This document shows positions 32,101 to 43,367 of a stretch of 64,000 nucleotides of DNA, in pieces (the stretch's first letter is position 1; each line of letters opens with the position of its first letter). A program made the position numbers and the translations under genes. The stretch is from Clytia hemisphaerica (Eukaryota; Cnidaria; Hydrozoa; Leptothecata; Clytiidae): contig CACVBU010000635.1 in assembly GCA_902728285.1 (NCBI GenBank), forward strand, positions 62,001 to 126,000. The letters are read 5' to 3'. The notes beneath the pieces are model-generated. The model had not been told where the DNA came from. It saw nothing but the letters and a program-made list of their open reading frames with translations, and ran no database searches.

Positions 32101-32842
32101 TTGATTTTATTTGGAGATACATGAGATCAAAATTACATACAGCTCATAAAAAAGAAATTACGATGATACTGTATCTAAATTGATTAATGAGAGAAACTCT
32201 TTAACCGTTTTCAAATTCATCTTCCATTTCGTATATTTGGCGCCATAAGACTAAGCAGTCACAGGTATACACTATCAAAAAATTAAAACATGATAATACC
32301 TCTGGGCTCAGGGTCAAGTACAGAATGATAAGTTTGATGGAGAGCTCTTGCTTTATTTCTTTGTGCTTCTAATCGAGCATTTCTTGACGGTTGTTCTTGT
32401 TGTTGTTGACCATGTGATGGTATTTGATGAGTGTTTGTGTATTGTTTCCTGAGTTCATTTAAAAAACAAGTTCATGCCTTATCATTTCATAATTTGATTC
32501 AAACCATGTAATAACAGAAAAATTTTAGGTGTGAAAGGTACCAAATCTTTCTACCATGTGAACGATTTAGTAGTAAAGGTTTGAAATAAAAAGAAATTAC
32601 CTCTTTTTATGAGATTTATAATGTAGAATAATATTATGTCCAGTCCAAACACAAAAGTTTGAGAAAGTTGAAGCTAGTAGACAACATAAAAAACATAAAT
32701 AATATATATGTTCAAAAAAGAATCAAACAAACCTTCGAAAATCGTTGTCAATGTCATTGTCACGGTAAGCTTGCGATGGAAAAACAGGAACAGTGACCAG
32801 TTTCCCAGCTACAATTTTTGTTTTATACTGTGGTGTGTTCAT
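23184..32842 (-). CDS. C1orf87: C1orf87-like EF-hand protein, complete (11 exons, 843 aa)
   Basis: Exons on the minus strand: 32842-32733, 32448-32300, 31645-31373, 30038-29885, 28671-28512, 28240-28143, 27793-27415, 26708-26588, 25923-25756, 24472-24182, 23812-23184 (stop). Phases agree at all ten junctions and total 844 codons. An in-frame TGA precedes the ATG. Residues about 90-177 and 230-330 form two helical EF-hand-like modules; the second (NLLEGMFHTLDKHGTGRLL, then CDAGNTGMVSYQEFLRLV) parallels human C1orf87 closely in order and spacing. The loops lack a full canonical calcium set. A His/Gln/Asn-rich linker lies at about 180-228. The last ~400 residues are basic, then Ser/Thr/Asp-rich and disordered, making this longer than the human protein (about 546 aa). 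Its role is unknown; the human homologue is poorly characterised. The name rests on remembered similarity, but the gene structure is well supported. Confidence 0.78.
24731..25223. repeat. 13-bp minisatellite, about 38 copies
   Basis: The unit ACTATCTAGGACG repeats head to tail with occasional T substitutions (CTTTCTAGG) and a few deletions near 24895-24930. It lies in the C1orf87-like intron between exons 25756 and 24472. Confidence 0.95.
26095..26310. repeat. GC-run repeat with inverted halves
   Basis: Phrases such as AAACGCCCCTCCTTT recur several times, then appear inverted as GGGGCGTTTATT near 26275-26300, so the stretch can fold back on itself. It has the look of a MITE family member. 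It is intronic in the C1orf87-like gene. Confidence 0.5.
27140..27345. repeat. Dispersed repeat, inverted copy of the one at 57.77 kb
   Basis: GAGCCCTCCGAATGCATTCGG, CCTACCCACGAAGGAGTAGG and a following block ending near ACAGACGCGAG match, in reverse, a segment at about 57780-57885. Both copies lie in introns. Confidence 0.7.
29405..29610 (+). mobile_element. tRNA-derived SINE, copy 1
   Basis: A B-box-like GCTTGATTCCC (about 29473-29483) is followed by the family body: CACTTGGCAAGTGAATG, GCCCGGGTCAACCCATACCATGTGAGGGGAAT. The same body is at 36945-37170. It sits in the C1orf87-like intron just downstream of exon 29885. The 3' limit is uncertain and may extend to about 29850. Confidence 0.65.
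30085..30563. mobile_element. MITE with poly-G/poly-C outer ends
   Basis: The left end is a run of G then CGGTAGTAAAATCTCAGACATA; the right end is TATGTCTGAGATTTTACTACCG followed by a C run. Internally GGGTAGT(T/A)AAA phrases recur. No open frame. It lies in a C1orf87-like intron, 46 bases upstream (in gene order) of exon 30038. Confidence 0.75.
30846..31160. mobile_element. AT-rich inverted-end element
   Basis: GGAACTAATTTTCG near the left end and CGAAAATTAGTTCC near the right end are inverted copies. The interior repeats AACCCGCGAAA and GAAAATT phrases. It is non-coding and intronic in the C1orf87-like gene. Confidence 0.6.
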
Positions 32843-34070
32843 AGTTCATAGTTCAAATCCAATTTTCATTCTCCATACTGAGCTAAAACCAGGTTCTTAT
32901 ATATCACAATTATTTATCATTATTTTCATTCATTTTCCATTTTATTGCTTTTCTTTGTCACCTAGAATTAATAACTGCAGTAAAAGATAGAATATGAGAA
33001 TGAGATTATTACTGGTTTTTTTTTTACATTTAGATGAATGACAAATTATGGATTGGCATTAAGAGATGAGAGTTTCGGCAATCAGGAGAAGTTTTGGGAC
33101 AACTTTTCAATTTTTCCAATCTTTCACACTTTAACAGCTTTCCTTGACCAAAACTTTGAGTTTTCAATGGGAAAAGCGGGAGAATTAACAAATTTATGTA
33201 CCAAAACTTTCTCCTGAACATAAGAAAGACTCTTATTTGATTTTAGTAATAATACTTTAAAAACAGCTGAACAAAAACTCCGTTTCATGGTGAAAGGTCC
33301 AAATGTATAACATTTTCTAGTTGCTATCAGAATCTTGATTTTACCTTGTACACTATTTTTTGAAAATAGTGTCTAAGAAAATTGATACGATTATTTTATA
33401 GAATAGGATCTACAAGATCACTACAAGACAAGGTCTAATCTCGATTTCCTTAGTCAGCAAAGCAAAAAAGATACCAGGGGGTATTCGATTCAAAAACAAC
33501 CGTAAGTGCGGCCCAAAAGAGGGACTTTAAAATCCGACCTGTACAGTGCAGAGAAAATATAGTGGATTTTCTTGAAACTATTGACCATTTGAAGGCAAAA
33601 TATGGACAGATTTTCCAAACTTTACACCCTTAGAGTGCAATTGTTCTCATCTTTGCTCATTTAGACCCTTACAGTGCACTTTGGGAAGCTTGGAAAAAGT
33701 ACCCTATAGGGCCGCACGTACAGTCTGTCAAGTGTCATTTACCTTGAGTACCTCTCCCCCACGGGAAAAGATATCAGTTTTCTCAGACACTAATTTTGCC
33801 TAATGACAGTAATCTGTGTAATCAGTGACGAACCAATAGCCGTTGAAATCAAATCATAATTAATTTTTCCATTTAAAAAATATTATAATTTTATCTAAAA
33901 ATAGTACAGAAAATGCATTACTACAAAATTTAGGTTCACCTTTAAAATGAATTACCATTGACTTGTATATGAGTAGTCCTTTTTCCAAGAAATCAGCGTC
34001 ACCATAATGCTAATTTCAATTATAATTTTCCTTAAAAACAATTATCAATGCTAAATTTCACCATCAGTCA
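32843..34070. other. Intergenic gap between the C1orf87-like and ISOC2-like genes
   Basis: Both flanking genes read on the minus strand, so this 1.2 kb should hold the 3' untranslated region of the ISOC2-like gene and the promoter of the C1orf87-like gene. I saw no clear poly(A) signal, TATA box or further exon. Confidence 0.5.
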
Positions 34071-34676
34071 TCACAACTTTGGAACCAGTCCTTGGTAAGG
34101 GGCAGATTCTATGATCAACTTCTGGACTTCTTTAAAGTTGGGATGTTTTGCATCTTTCAACAACATGAAAAGAAGTGATTCACTTGTTGTTATGAAACCG
34201 CCAGCTTGACGAATTCTCTCAAAAGTAAACATCCTATCAGTCATACTTCGAGATGAGGTGCTGTCTGCAATCAGGTGAACTTCAAGGCCTTGATCCAAAA
34301 GTTCCAAAGCAGTTTGTTGGACACATACATGAGCTTCAATACCAAATAAAACAACTGACTTCAAATCTGGAACCTTGCTTCGTAAATCTGTCATGATATT
34401 ATCAGTGCACATGGAAAATAAGGTTTTATCATAAACCTTAGCATTTTCGTTTTCCTTAAGAATCTCAGCAAGTTCTGGAACAGTGTTCCCTAGACCCCGA
34501 GGATACTGCTCTGTAGCTACCACAGGAACATTTAGAATTTTGGCAGCTTTCAATAACCGTTGAGCAACAATAACAATTTCAGGAAAATACGTAATGGAAT
34601 TACGGAATTTGTCTTGGATGTCACAGAGAAAGAAAGCTGTATTATTCTGCATTAATTTTCCAATTTTTTGAGACAT
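34071..34676 (-). CDS. ISOC2: Isochorismatase domain-containing protein, ISOC2-like (201 aa)
   Basis: One coding exon encodes a full-length isochorismatase-like hydrolase fold. An acceptor (CTTTTAG) seven bases before the ATG shows an upstream untranslated exon; the longer open frame running upstream through that acceptor is therefore intronic. Family motifs are in order: the Asp-bearing CDIQDKFR (about residue 19), VVATEQYPRGLG (about 54-65), and GIEAHVCVQQTALELLDQG with the cysteine at the usual nucleophile site. The SSRS motif and the C-terminal HPNFKEVQKLI also match animal ISOC1/ISOC2. Animal members lack a firmly defined substrate; ISOC2 is reported in mitochondria or cytosol, and no targeting peptide is evident here. 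Length is typical of the family. Confidence 0.92.
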   Translation of the reverse strand: MSQKIGKLMQNNTAFFLCDIQDKFRNSITYFPEIVIVAQRLLKAAKILNVPVVATEQYPRGLGNTVPELAEILKENENAKVYDKTLFSMCTDNIMTDLRSKVPDLKSVVLFGIEAHVCVQQTALELLDQGLEVHLIADSTSSRSMTDRMFTFERIRQAGGFITTSESLLFMLLKDAKHPNFKEVQKLIIESAPYQGLVPKL

Positions 34677-34683
34677 TTTTTGT

Positions 34684-36059
34684 CTAAAAGAAATGGAAAA
34701 CAAGAAAACATTGGTTTTCAATGGGTTATGACAGTAATAAGAGCAGCAAACTAAAGCCGTGTGTAAATATTTAGAAATTAACCACAAAGTTTCTCCCACA
34801 GGCAGTTTTTTGAAGGTGGCGATGACGTCATCAATGATATCTAAATTTTCATCAATGATGCCAATTCATATTTGGTGTACACATGCAAAATTTCAAGTCG
34901 ATTGGATGTTTCAAAAGTTATCAAAGATATATTTTTTGGGGGGGAAAAAGACCCCCCTCCAAGATGCTTGAAGAGTCAATGTTGGGGGGGGGGGTTCTTT
35001 ACTCAAGGGTGACATCTATCTTCTAATTTTGACACCCTTCTTTAGAGATGGAAACTAATTTTCTTTGTTTAGCGATCAGAGAGGAAGAAATGTTTTGTCT
35101 ATCAGTGATTAAGAACTTCCTATTATTCTCATCTCTTAAAAAAAGGGTGTTGAAATTAGAAATGGGATTAACATTAAACCTACTTACGGTATCGACCTTT
35201 TTCTTATCACAATACCATTTTGACTTAATAATGATTAGTGGTAAAAACATAACGTAATGTCTCCAGAAATATTACATTATTATATATATTGTAAAGATCA
35301 GAGATCTGACCTCAAGGAGAGCAAGTGTTGAAAATACTAAATAAAATAAAGATGAAACATAAAAAGGGACTAATATTTTTATAATTATACGTTTATATTT
35401 TTTTGAATTTTTCTAAGTATATAAATCAAACCAGTCAAACATTCTGTCAAGAAATGAGAATTTTAGGCGAAAAAGAACCAAAAAACCAATAGACATAAAA
35501 TTTAAAAGGCCTAGCAGAAACACAAACACAGCAATCACATAAACACAAGCACCAAAAACCACTCAAAAACCCTAGGTAATTTTAGCAATAGGATAACATG
35601 TACTAGATTCTTAGCGCATAGAATGAGTGTTACCGATATAAAACAAGGACGGGAAAACCAGGTCCTAAGCGCGCAAATTATTTTGATCCCAAGACACAAG
35701 AAAGTTTGCACGCCTTTCATTTGTTGTTTAAAACTGCTTCTCATTTGGCTCCTTTTTTGTCGAAAGAATTTCAATATAACTGAACTTCTTCTTAGTCGTT
35801 TGGAAGAAGGTGTCAACCTATTGACTCAGTTTTATATATCAAATTACTTTCACCCATTCAGGTCGGAAATGATCTGCTCAAAATCATTTTTTGTTTTATT
35901 CAAGTCTTGCTATTTCCTTTTTTCCTTTCTTAATGATTAGCGAGTGAAAAAAAATAAGTATGTACCTATATACTATTTCCAACAGAAAAGACTTGAGGAT
36001 CTTTCCCTTTTTTTGTTCCAGCAGTGATTTTTATGTAATACCTTTTTTTACGGGAAAAT
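34684..36059. other. Upstream region of the ISOC2-like gene; no further gene recognised
   Basis: It should contain at least one 5' untranslated exon, which cannot be located by eye. G-run phrases near 34935-34995 resemble a repeat. Open frames near 35.05-35.25 and 35.5-35.9 kb occur on both strands and look random. Confidence 0.45.
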
Positions 36060-36258
36060 TGTCCCGTCCGAAATCAATTCCTATTTTCAGGGTTTAAATA
36101 AGGTGTAAAACTTTACTTAAATTGATATATTTGAACTTTTTTCTTACCATTAAATCTTGCTGATAACTTTCTGAATCTTAAACACTCATTTTACTGCAAA
36201 TTGAAAGATATTTGAAAAATTATGATTTTGGATGGGACAAGTGATTTCAGACGGGACA
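36060..36258. mobile_element. Small MITE with 17-bp inverted ends
   Basis: TGTCCCGTCCGAAATCA at the left end and TGATTTCAGACGGGACA at the right end are inverted copies with one mismatch. The interior is AT-rich and non-coding. Confidence 0.7.
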
Positions 36259-36944
36259 TTTTTTTCTAGCACCCCTAAAATCAAACCTAATGGGGTTTGA
36301 ATCTTTACTTCTGTTGCTTTTCTCAATTAAAATATGCTCTATCCTAGAATACAATAGTCAGCCATTGTAATCTTTTTTCTCCGCAGGATTTCAGAAATAT
36401 TGTCAATTTAATTGTGATTTGTTTAAATTGGCATGCTAACATTGTGATGTCCTATAATAAAGTATATACCGTATTACAGTAACTCAAGTATTAGGGTTTT
36501 ATTTCTGTAATACAGAGCAGATGATTTTTGACCCAAATTGGTGAACATTTTAATTTGCGGAATTGAGTCAATTCCGTGAGTGGTCCTAAATCCGACAGCC
36601 CTGCCTAAATCCGACCCCCCAAATACCCCTACTGGTGCCCCTACAAGGATCCCTACGGGATCCAAAGTTAAGTCTCAGGGTACCAATGCCTTCCGCGCCT
36701 TATATTTTTACTCTCTCCTCGAGCTCCAACCCTAACCGTAACTGATAATAACTGAACACCCGTCTACACCCGCAGATTGAAAAATTTCACTTGCATCCTG
36801 GAGTATGATCTTGTTTTCCAACCCTCTGTAAATTGGCCCCGTCTGTGGTAAAATAAAATTTTGTGGGAAAAAGAGGCTGGGCTGGAAAATACCTATATAT
36901 TGACTATTGATGCCAGCTCATATGAAAAAAAAAACCCTTGGAAG

Positions 36945-37170
36945 AGGCGTTGTGGTATAATAATGGACATCAACCTTGATGCCTGTACAGGCGAACAAGG
37001 TTCGATTCCCACTCACAACGGTTCACTTTGGCAAGTAAGTGAACAAACCTTCGCCTGGGTCAACCCATGCCATGTGAGGGGAATTGGGTAGTCAGTTCAA
37101 GGTGCTGACGGGATGCTTACTCAAAGCATCTATAGTTGCAAGAATGGGCTCCCAGAGCCTCCTGTAGCTA
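36945..37170 (+). mobile_element. tRNA-derived SINE, copy 2
   Basis: A B box GGTTCGATTCCC (36999-37010) is followed by CACTTTGGCAAGTAAGTGAA, CCTGGGTCAACCCATGCCATGTGAGGGGAATTGGGTA and a tail ending in AATAATAGAT repeats. The body matches the copy near 29.4 kb. The open frame across it is a by-product of the SINE. Confidence 0.75.
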
Positions 37171-38409
37171 ACTCAACCATAATAATAGATAATAGATAGA
37201 TAGATAAAGTCTTCAATGACCCATGGAAGGGCCTGCCTGGAAAGCTTCAAATGATCACCCCCTTTTTATTGTCCCACATGCCGCAGTTTGCGTTTGGTTT
37301 GGATGGAAAATATGAAAAATAAACAAAAGCCATTTGTATCTGCTTGTATTGCTAGGAGGAATTCCAAAACGTATTCCAAAGCTCAGCAGACTCTCTAAAA
37401 AGCTCATCGATACCCCTACATGTTTTGAAAATGGAACAGTCCAATCTAATTAGTTGAAATCCAAGATGTTACCTAGGTACTCAACTTCCTGACAGACTTG
37501 GACTTGACGACACATGAAGCCAGATGAAGATGGTGAAGATGGAGATGGTCGAAAGATCACCTTTTACATTTTTTTCTCGAGAAACAAAAATATTCCGAGA
37601 ATAAGTTAAGGCTTGTCTACATTACAAAACATTATCATAAGACTCGGAAGACAAACCTCGAAATTGAGAAGTAATGGATTTTATTCCATCAGAATTTTCA
37701 AGGAAAAAGAGTTTTCTATTTTTGGACACCATCATTTCATTACAGAAATTCAAATTGACTCCCATCTTCAATTTTTTTATGTACAAAACATAATGTAGAC
37801 CAGGTCTTATAGTCCTATAAACCAAAATCGAAAATGAAACAACAACAAACATTCCAATTCCAAGATGGCGGAAAATGTTCCATTTTTTTCAGCAGTGATT
37901 TCTCTTTCTAACTCTTAAGTTAGTTCGAACTTTATCAATTGTTCTATTTTTAAGCTTCCAAGAGCTTATATTTATGCTTACATAGTTGTTATACTCGGTA
38001 AGTTATAATTCGCATATCAATCTCTAGATTTTATATTAAAAAGTGTTATATATAGCTAAGATAAGATGTCTAACTCAGTTTAATCTTATAAAACTCCTAT
38101 ATCAGGATTAGAAACTAGGCTAGTCTTACCTCTTTTATCTTTCCTATTACAACAATACAATGCTGACAAGTTGACACAACACATTGACAAGAAATCCCTG
38201 TAAGAGAAGTTTATATTGAAATCTGCAACAAAAACGAAAGTAGTTTCTTCTACTGATTGCTTCCTGCCCCTCCTTCGCAGGTTGTTTAGCAAATTTCCAC
38301 CAATGAGATTGCCGCATTTCACACGGCCCTTATTTTTTGCACCTGTGTATCAGGGATCATCGGGTTCATAATTCTCGGAAAGGCCTCATTAGTGCCTTGC
38401 ACGACAGGC
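37171..38409. other. No gene recognised
   Basis: AT-rich sequence with short mirror-image open frames (37.6-37.85 kb on both strands). No splice-paired coding segment or named repeat was found. Confidence 0.5.
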
Positions 38410-38789
38410 AGTCAGGCACATCCTGGCAAATGAACGGGGTATTTTTCACTTGCGACCATTGGCAAATGAACGGGGTCGAAAACAAAAGTGACGTAATAGC
38501 GCCGAATACCCAGTTTAATTGAACCGGGTTGGAAATATTTTGCTTCATTTCAAAGAACTGCATAGATTAATTTTTTTTTCCACGGGTCAATTTTGTCTTC
38601 GAAGATTGAAGAAACTTTTAATGAAAAAATAAAGTTCCCAGTTTTCTTCCTTTTTTCCCTTTTTCAGTTTGAAGTTCATTTTTATTCATTTTCACGCTTT
38701 TAGCCTGAGACGTCCTATCTCATTTACACTGGGTGACGAATACCCCATGCAAATGCTCACCCCGTTCATTTGCCAGGATGTGCCTGACT
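38410..38789. mobile_element. MITE with 31-bp inverted ends and 7-bp target duplication
   Basis: AGTCAGGCACATCCTGGCAA at 38410 onward is mirrored at 38759-38789. GACAGGC lies directly outside each end (38403-38409 and 38790-38796). A second copy of GGCAAATGAACGGGGT lies just inside the left end. It is non-coding. Confidence 0.85.
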
Positions 38790-39524
38790 GACAGGCGGCT
38801 AGCTGTAAAATCCCACCCTTCATAATGTGTTTCAATCCGTGATCAGTAGCTTAGGTTTTTTCTCATCTTCAATTTACTGAAGAAAGTGGGAATTTGATGC
38901 GAGAGTTAGATTGTCAACTAAATGCCGTAAAAAATCATTGAATAAAAGAAGAACTCAAAATCTTAAATATTTTCATTTTGAAGAATAGGGGCAAAAAGGT
39001 GAAACATAGAAAAGTTTTATTTTTAATTGAATTAATCGAAATGGTGGATTTGGAAAATTTTCTATGTTTAGTTTTTTGCACCAACCCCTGTAACTATGGG
39101 CGAGCACCCCGTTGCTAAGATGTTGGCTTGAAATCGAAAATGGAACCAACCACTCAAAACGAAAGTAAAATCGGCCCGTACTCGAAATCCCGTAATCTTG
39201 ATATACAAGTTTTAAGTCTATACTGTCTAAGATGATTAATGCTATTATCCAGACGGTACCGTGAGATCGGGTATATAACTTGCATCAGTGGAGGCTAACA
39301 TGCATAGCTAATTCTAGCTATGATGGTGCTGGTCACACTCTGTTTAATATGATCAAATATATTTTTTTATTAGGGATAGGCTTTTCGACTTTACAAAAAT
39401 GATATAATTAGTAAAAAAAAAAGTTGTAACATTTAATTTTTATTTGTATATATTTTTAGTAGATATTACCGAGATTTTTGGTGATTAAAGAGACATAAAA
39501 AAAAGCCCTCAAATGAATGACCTG

Positions 39525-41204
39525 GCTGGTCATTAAAATACAACTACGCAGCTCCGCTCGCAGCTCTACCATTTTTGTTTTGATTTATTGGACCTACCTA
39601 AGGTAGTCCTTAAATTAACCCTTGTTCGTTCGTTCGTCCGTTCGTTCGTCTGTTGCCAGCTTTTCTCAGGATTGGCTCATTAGTTTTTTCTGATTTTTGG
39701 CACAATGATGCAAAATGGCAATGCCCAAAATGTGACGGAGCCCGATTTTGGGAAAAAAATTTTCTCCGGCCAAAAATGCCGGAAATATGCCGGAAAAACT
39801 GGTTTTTTGGCATTTTCTCGAGATTTTATCATTAGTTTTTTCTGATTTTTTGCTCAAAGATACGTATTAACAATGCCCAAAACATGGCCGAGTCCGATTT
39901 TTGAGAAAAAATTTTTTCCGGCTTAAAATGCCGGAAATATGCCGGAAATCGCTGTTTTTGCAGATTTTCATTGGCCTTTTTCCTTATAATTGATTGTTTT
40001 TTCATTCAAAAGCATTATTAATAGCAATGCCCACCATCAAGCATGTTTTAATTTTCAATAAAATTGATTTTTGAAGCCGGAACTATTTAAAAATCGCCGG
40101 AACAACCTATTTTCGCCGGAAATACAGTATTTCTTGAATTTCTCGAGCTGTACTTTATATTTTTTTATGAAATTTTGCACATTGATGCAAAATGACAATA
40201 CCTAAAATATGACGGAGCCTGATTTTCGAAAAACATTTTTTTCCGGCCGAAAGTGCCGGAAATATGCCGGAAAAACCGTTTTTTGGCAATTTCTCGAGAT
40301 TTCATCATTAGTTTTTTCTGATTTTTTGCACATAGATGCGTAATAGCAATGCCCAAAACATGGCTGAGTTCGATTTTTGAGAAAAGTTCTATTCTTGCCG
40401 AAAAATGCCGAAATATACCGGAAAATCGCCGTTTTTGCAGATTTTCATTGGACTTTTTCCTATTATTTCTTTGTTTTTTCACGCAAAATTATTATTGATA
40501 ACAATGCCAAGCATCAAGCATGGTTCAATTGTCAATAAAACTGATTTTTGATGCTGGACTTTCTAAAAATCGCCGGAACAGCCGAATATCGCCGGAAAAA
40601 CGATTTTTCTTGAATTTCTCGAGCTGTACTTTATATTTTTTCATGAAATTTTGCAGACTGATGAAAAATGGCAATACCTAAAATGTGACGGAGCCTGATT
40701 TTTGAAGTAAAACAATTTCGGCCAAAAATGCCGATAATATGCCGTCAAAACCGGTTTGTTGCCATTTTCTCGAGATTTCATTAATCGTTTTTCCCGATTT
40801 TTGCATGAAGATGTGTATCAGCAATGCCCTAAGTGTGGCCGATTCGGATTTTTGAGAATCCTGTAATGCCGGAAGTGTGCCGGAAATCGCCGTTTTTGCA
40901 GATTTGAATTGGGCTTTTTCCATATATTTCTTTGTTTTTTCACTTAAAAAAATTATTGATAACAATGACACCATCAAGCATGATTCAATTGTCAACAAAA
41001 CCTTTGCAAATTTGCAACCGGAACTTTCTATTTCTTTTTTCCCTAAACCCCTCCCCCCCATCAAATATCAATGATAAAATTTAATGCATTTTTGCTAACT
41101 GCTATATTTTCTAAATGATTGTTTTTCTCCTTATTGCTATCTAAGTTTCATCATCAGGTAGGTCCATTCAGCATATTGCTTGTTTTTGTATTTTAATGAC
41201 CAGC
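39525..41204. mobile_element. 1.7-kb non-autonomous element with 19-bp inverted ends
   Basis: GCTGGTCATTAAAATACAA (39525-39543) is mirrored exactly at 41186-41204. Inside, GGACCTACC near 39592 and GGTAGGTCC near 41157 form a second inverted pair. The interior has an ACGAACGAACGG-type run and repeated blocks of GCCGGAAATATGCCGGAAA, each preceded by AATGTGACGGAGCC(C/T)GA. The latter phrase is also in the long repeats at 9-10.1 and 62.9-64 kb. Open frames across it lack domains. Confidence 0.75.
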
Positions 41205-41214
41205 ATTTTCGATT

Positions 41215-41735
41215 TGTTCAATCATTTTGATTACTTTTCGATTACCTTCGATCATCTTGAATACCTTCGATTGTATCGAGTACCTTCAATTTGATCAAAT
41301 ATGTTTCCTGTATAATGTTTCCAAAATAATCTGAAACTGAGTTTATTTCGCCCAATTAAAGCACGCGATTCATGTGCAAAAACCACCTTTGTTCTCTCTG
41401 ACCAATCAGAATGCGCAATTTGAGTTACTTGAGGAAACCCACGGCAAAAGCACACAAAATGGTGGGGAAATGGCTTCTTTTTGTGGTCTGGTTTTAGGTC
41501 AATTTTTGTGGTTTTTCCAAAAGATATAATATCATATTAATTGGTTATCGAAGTAATCAATTGGTTATCGAAGTTATCAAAATTATTGAAAGTAATTAAT
41601 AGCAATCAAAGTACTCCAACGGTTATCGAGAAGGGTTGTTAAAAAAGTGATCGAATACTCATATTTTTTTTGAAATATGGTCGCTCCATTACTTCAATCA
41701 TTATCAATTACTTCGATGATTGAATTTGTCGATTA
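41215..41735. repeat. Foldback of simple TTCGATTACC / GGTTATCGAAG motifs
   Basis: The left part repeats (A/C)CTTCGATNNN phrases. The right part repeats their complement (ATTGGTTATCGAAGTAATC and similar). Together they can form an imperfect hairpin about 500 bases long. No coding sequence. Confidence 0.5.
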
Positions 41736-43257
41736 GTACTGTCTGATATTATATGTCATCACTGTAGGTAGTGAAAGTGTTAAGTGTTTTAAAAGGTGCT
41801 CCTTCTTACATTTGTTACACTCCATATAGGTAATGAAAGTGTTATAAGATGCTATTATTATAATTCTTTTGGAGACCGTGACGGCCTATTGGAATAACCC
41901 ATTTATGTAATGTCAACTGCTCTCACTTGGGACTATCTGACAAAACATTTGACGGCAATTCGGCCACCATTTCACCGAACCTCCAAAGTCATTTGATTTG
42001 AGTTAATGAACAGCGTATTAAAAAATACACAATTTCTCTTTCGCACCGAGTAGGCTTTTAAATCGAAATATGAAAAAAATCTGTAGTGGAACACACGCGA
42101 ATGTCTGGAACAAAGAAGGCCATATTAGTGGCAAAGGGATATAACGTTTGACGTCACTCGCGCGGCAAATTACCCACTTGTTATTTTGTTAATCCCATCA
42201 GGTGATAGGCAGTTAGGTAGATGTGTTAGGGGGAGACAATGGCTCAGCTGCCTAAAAGCAGAACTCCATGGAACAACGACCACCTCTCCTCTTCACTCAC
42301 AAAAAGTTCGAGTGACTGTGAGGTGATTTGTGCTTTTTAATTTCTTTATTGAAAAATTTCTAAATTATTACTATTGACTACTTACGTTTGAGATAATATC
42401 AAAAGATCCATACCGGGACTGGCTCCGGACTAGTATTTTTTTACATAGATTTTTTTTTCTTTTCAAACATCTTGGAAGTATTTACAAGGTAAAATTTGTA
42501 TATATTGAAATTGTTATATCTTGCACGGATTTTGCAAATTTTATTTGAAAACGAGGCTAAGGGAGAATTCTTCTAATATTGACAAGAATCCTAATTTAAA
42601 ATAGAGTATATAAAAGACAGGCATATGCGTGACGTACAGGATGTCCCGTCCTTCACAGATTTTTGCTAATATTTCAAAGACGAAACAAAGTATAAAAAAT
42701 GACTTAGTCCTAACTGATACCTTCTGCAACAGTACCAAATCCACAAAAACTCAAGTTCTAATACCTAACACATCCACTTCTATGGTAATTTGAATACAGT
42801 TTGTGCTTTTGCAGCATTAATATTTAATGTGCATTTCCACAGGACTATAGTGTGGCTAACTGCCAGAGGCTTGTAAATTAAATAAAATGTAAATAAAGTA
42901 AGAAAAATCTATTTTGGAACAAGACACAAGTAATATCTTTCTGCAAAAACCTAACCATCATATCAACCATTTAAACGACCATACTCTACAGACATATGGA
43001 ACATTTACTTTCACAAAAATACATAGGTACGAAACAAAAGAAAAAGGCACAGATATATATAATGGACAATCAACAAAGATACAAAGAATTTAAAGTCTAT
43101 CATCCGAATGTGTTAGAACACAAAATTTCTAGATAAATGCTTTTACTTCGAATAAAAGGTGTATGCTAGGCTTTCCAAGACTTTGTAGGCTATTTGATCA
43201 ATCAAACCTTATAATTGATAAGTTCTCAACCTAAAATACAACAAAATTATAATGCAA
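41736..43257. other. Region left of the MULE insertion; no exon confirmed
   Basis: This should include the upstream part of EFCAB7, since its first coding exon is preceded by a splice acceptor. A short open segment with ATG at 42239 looks exon-like but fails on phase. No promoter motif was identified. Confidence 0.4.
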
Positions 43258-43266
43258 TTGGTTCGT

Positions 43267-43367
43267 CGGCTAGTTCGAAACACGGGTCACGGGTCACGGG
43301 TCCGGGTCACGGGGCACAGGTCACGGGGCACGGGTTACGGGTCACGGGGCACGGGGTGCGGGGCATC
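43267..43367 (+). repeat. MULE left terminal inverted repeat, minisatellite-like
   Basis: After CGGCTAGTTCGAAA the repeat consists of seven-to-eight base units GGGTCAC(G), GGGGCAC(G), GGGTTACG. The order of variants matches the right end apart from one unit and a terminal GGTGC variant. Confidence 0.9.

Noticed and set aside
34677..34799. N-terminal extension of the ISOC2-like frame to an ATG at 34799
   Set aside because: A clear pyrimidine-rich acceptor (CTTTTAG) sits seven bases before the ATG at 34676, and the extra residues do not resemble the family, so the upstream part is intron.
42239..42322. Exon-like segment starting MAQLPKSRTPWNN with a GTGATT donor, possible EFCAB7 first exon
   Set aside because: None of its possible donors gives the phase required to join the exon at 54399 in the EFCAB7 frame. 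Without transcripts it cannot be supported.
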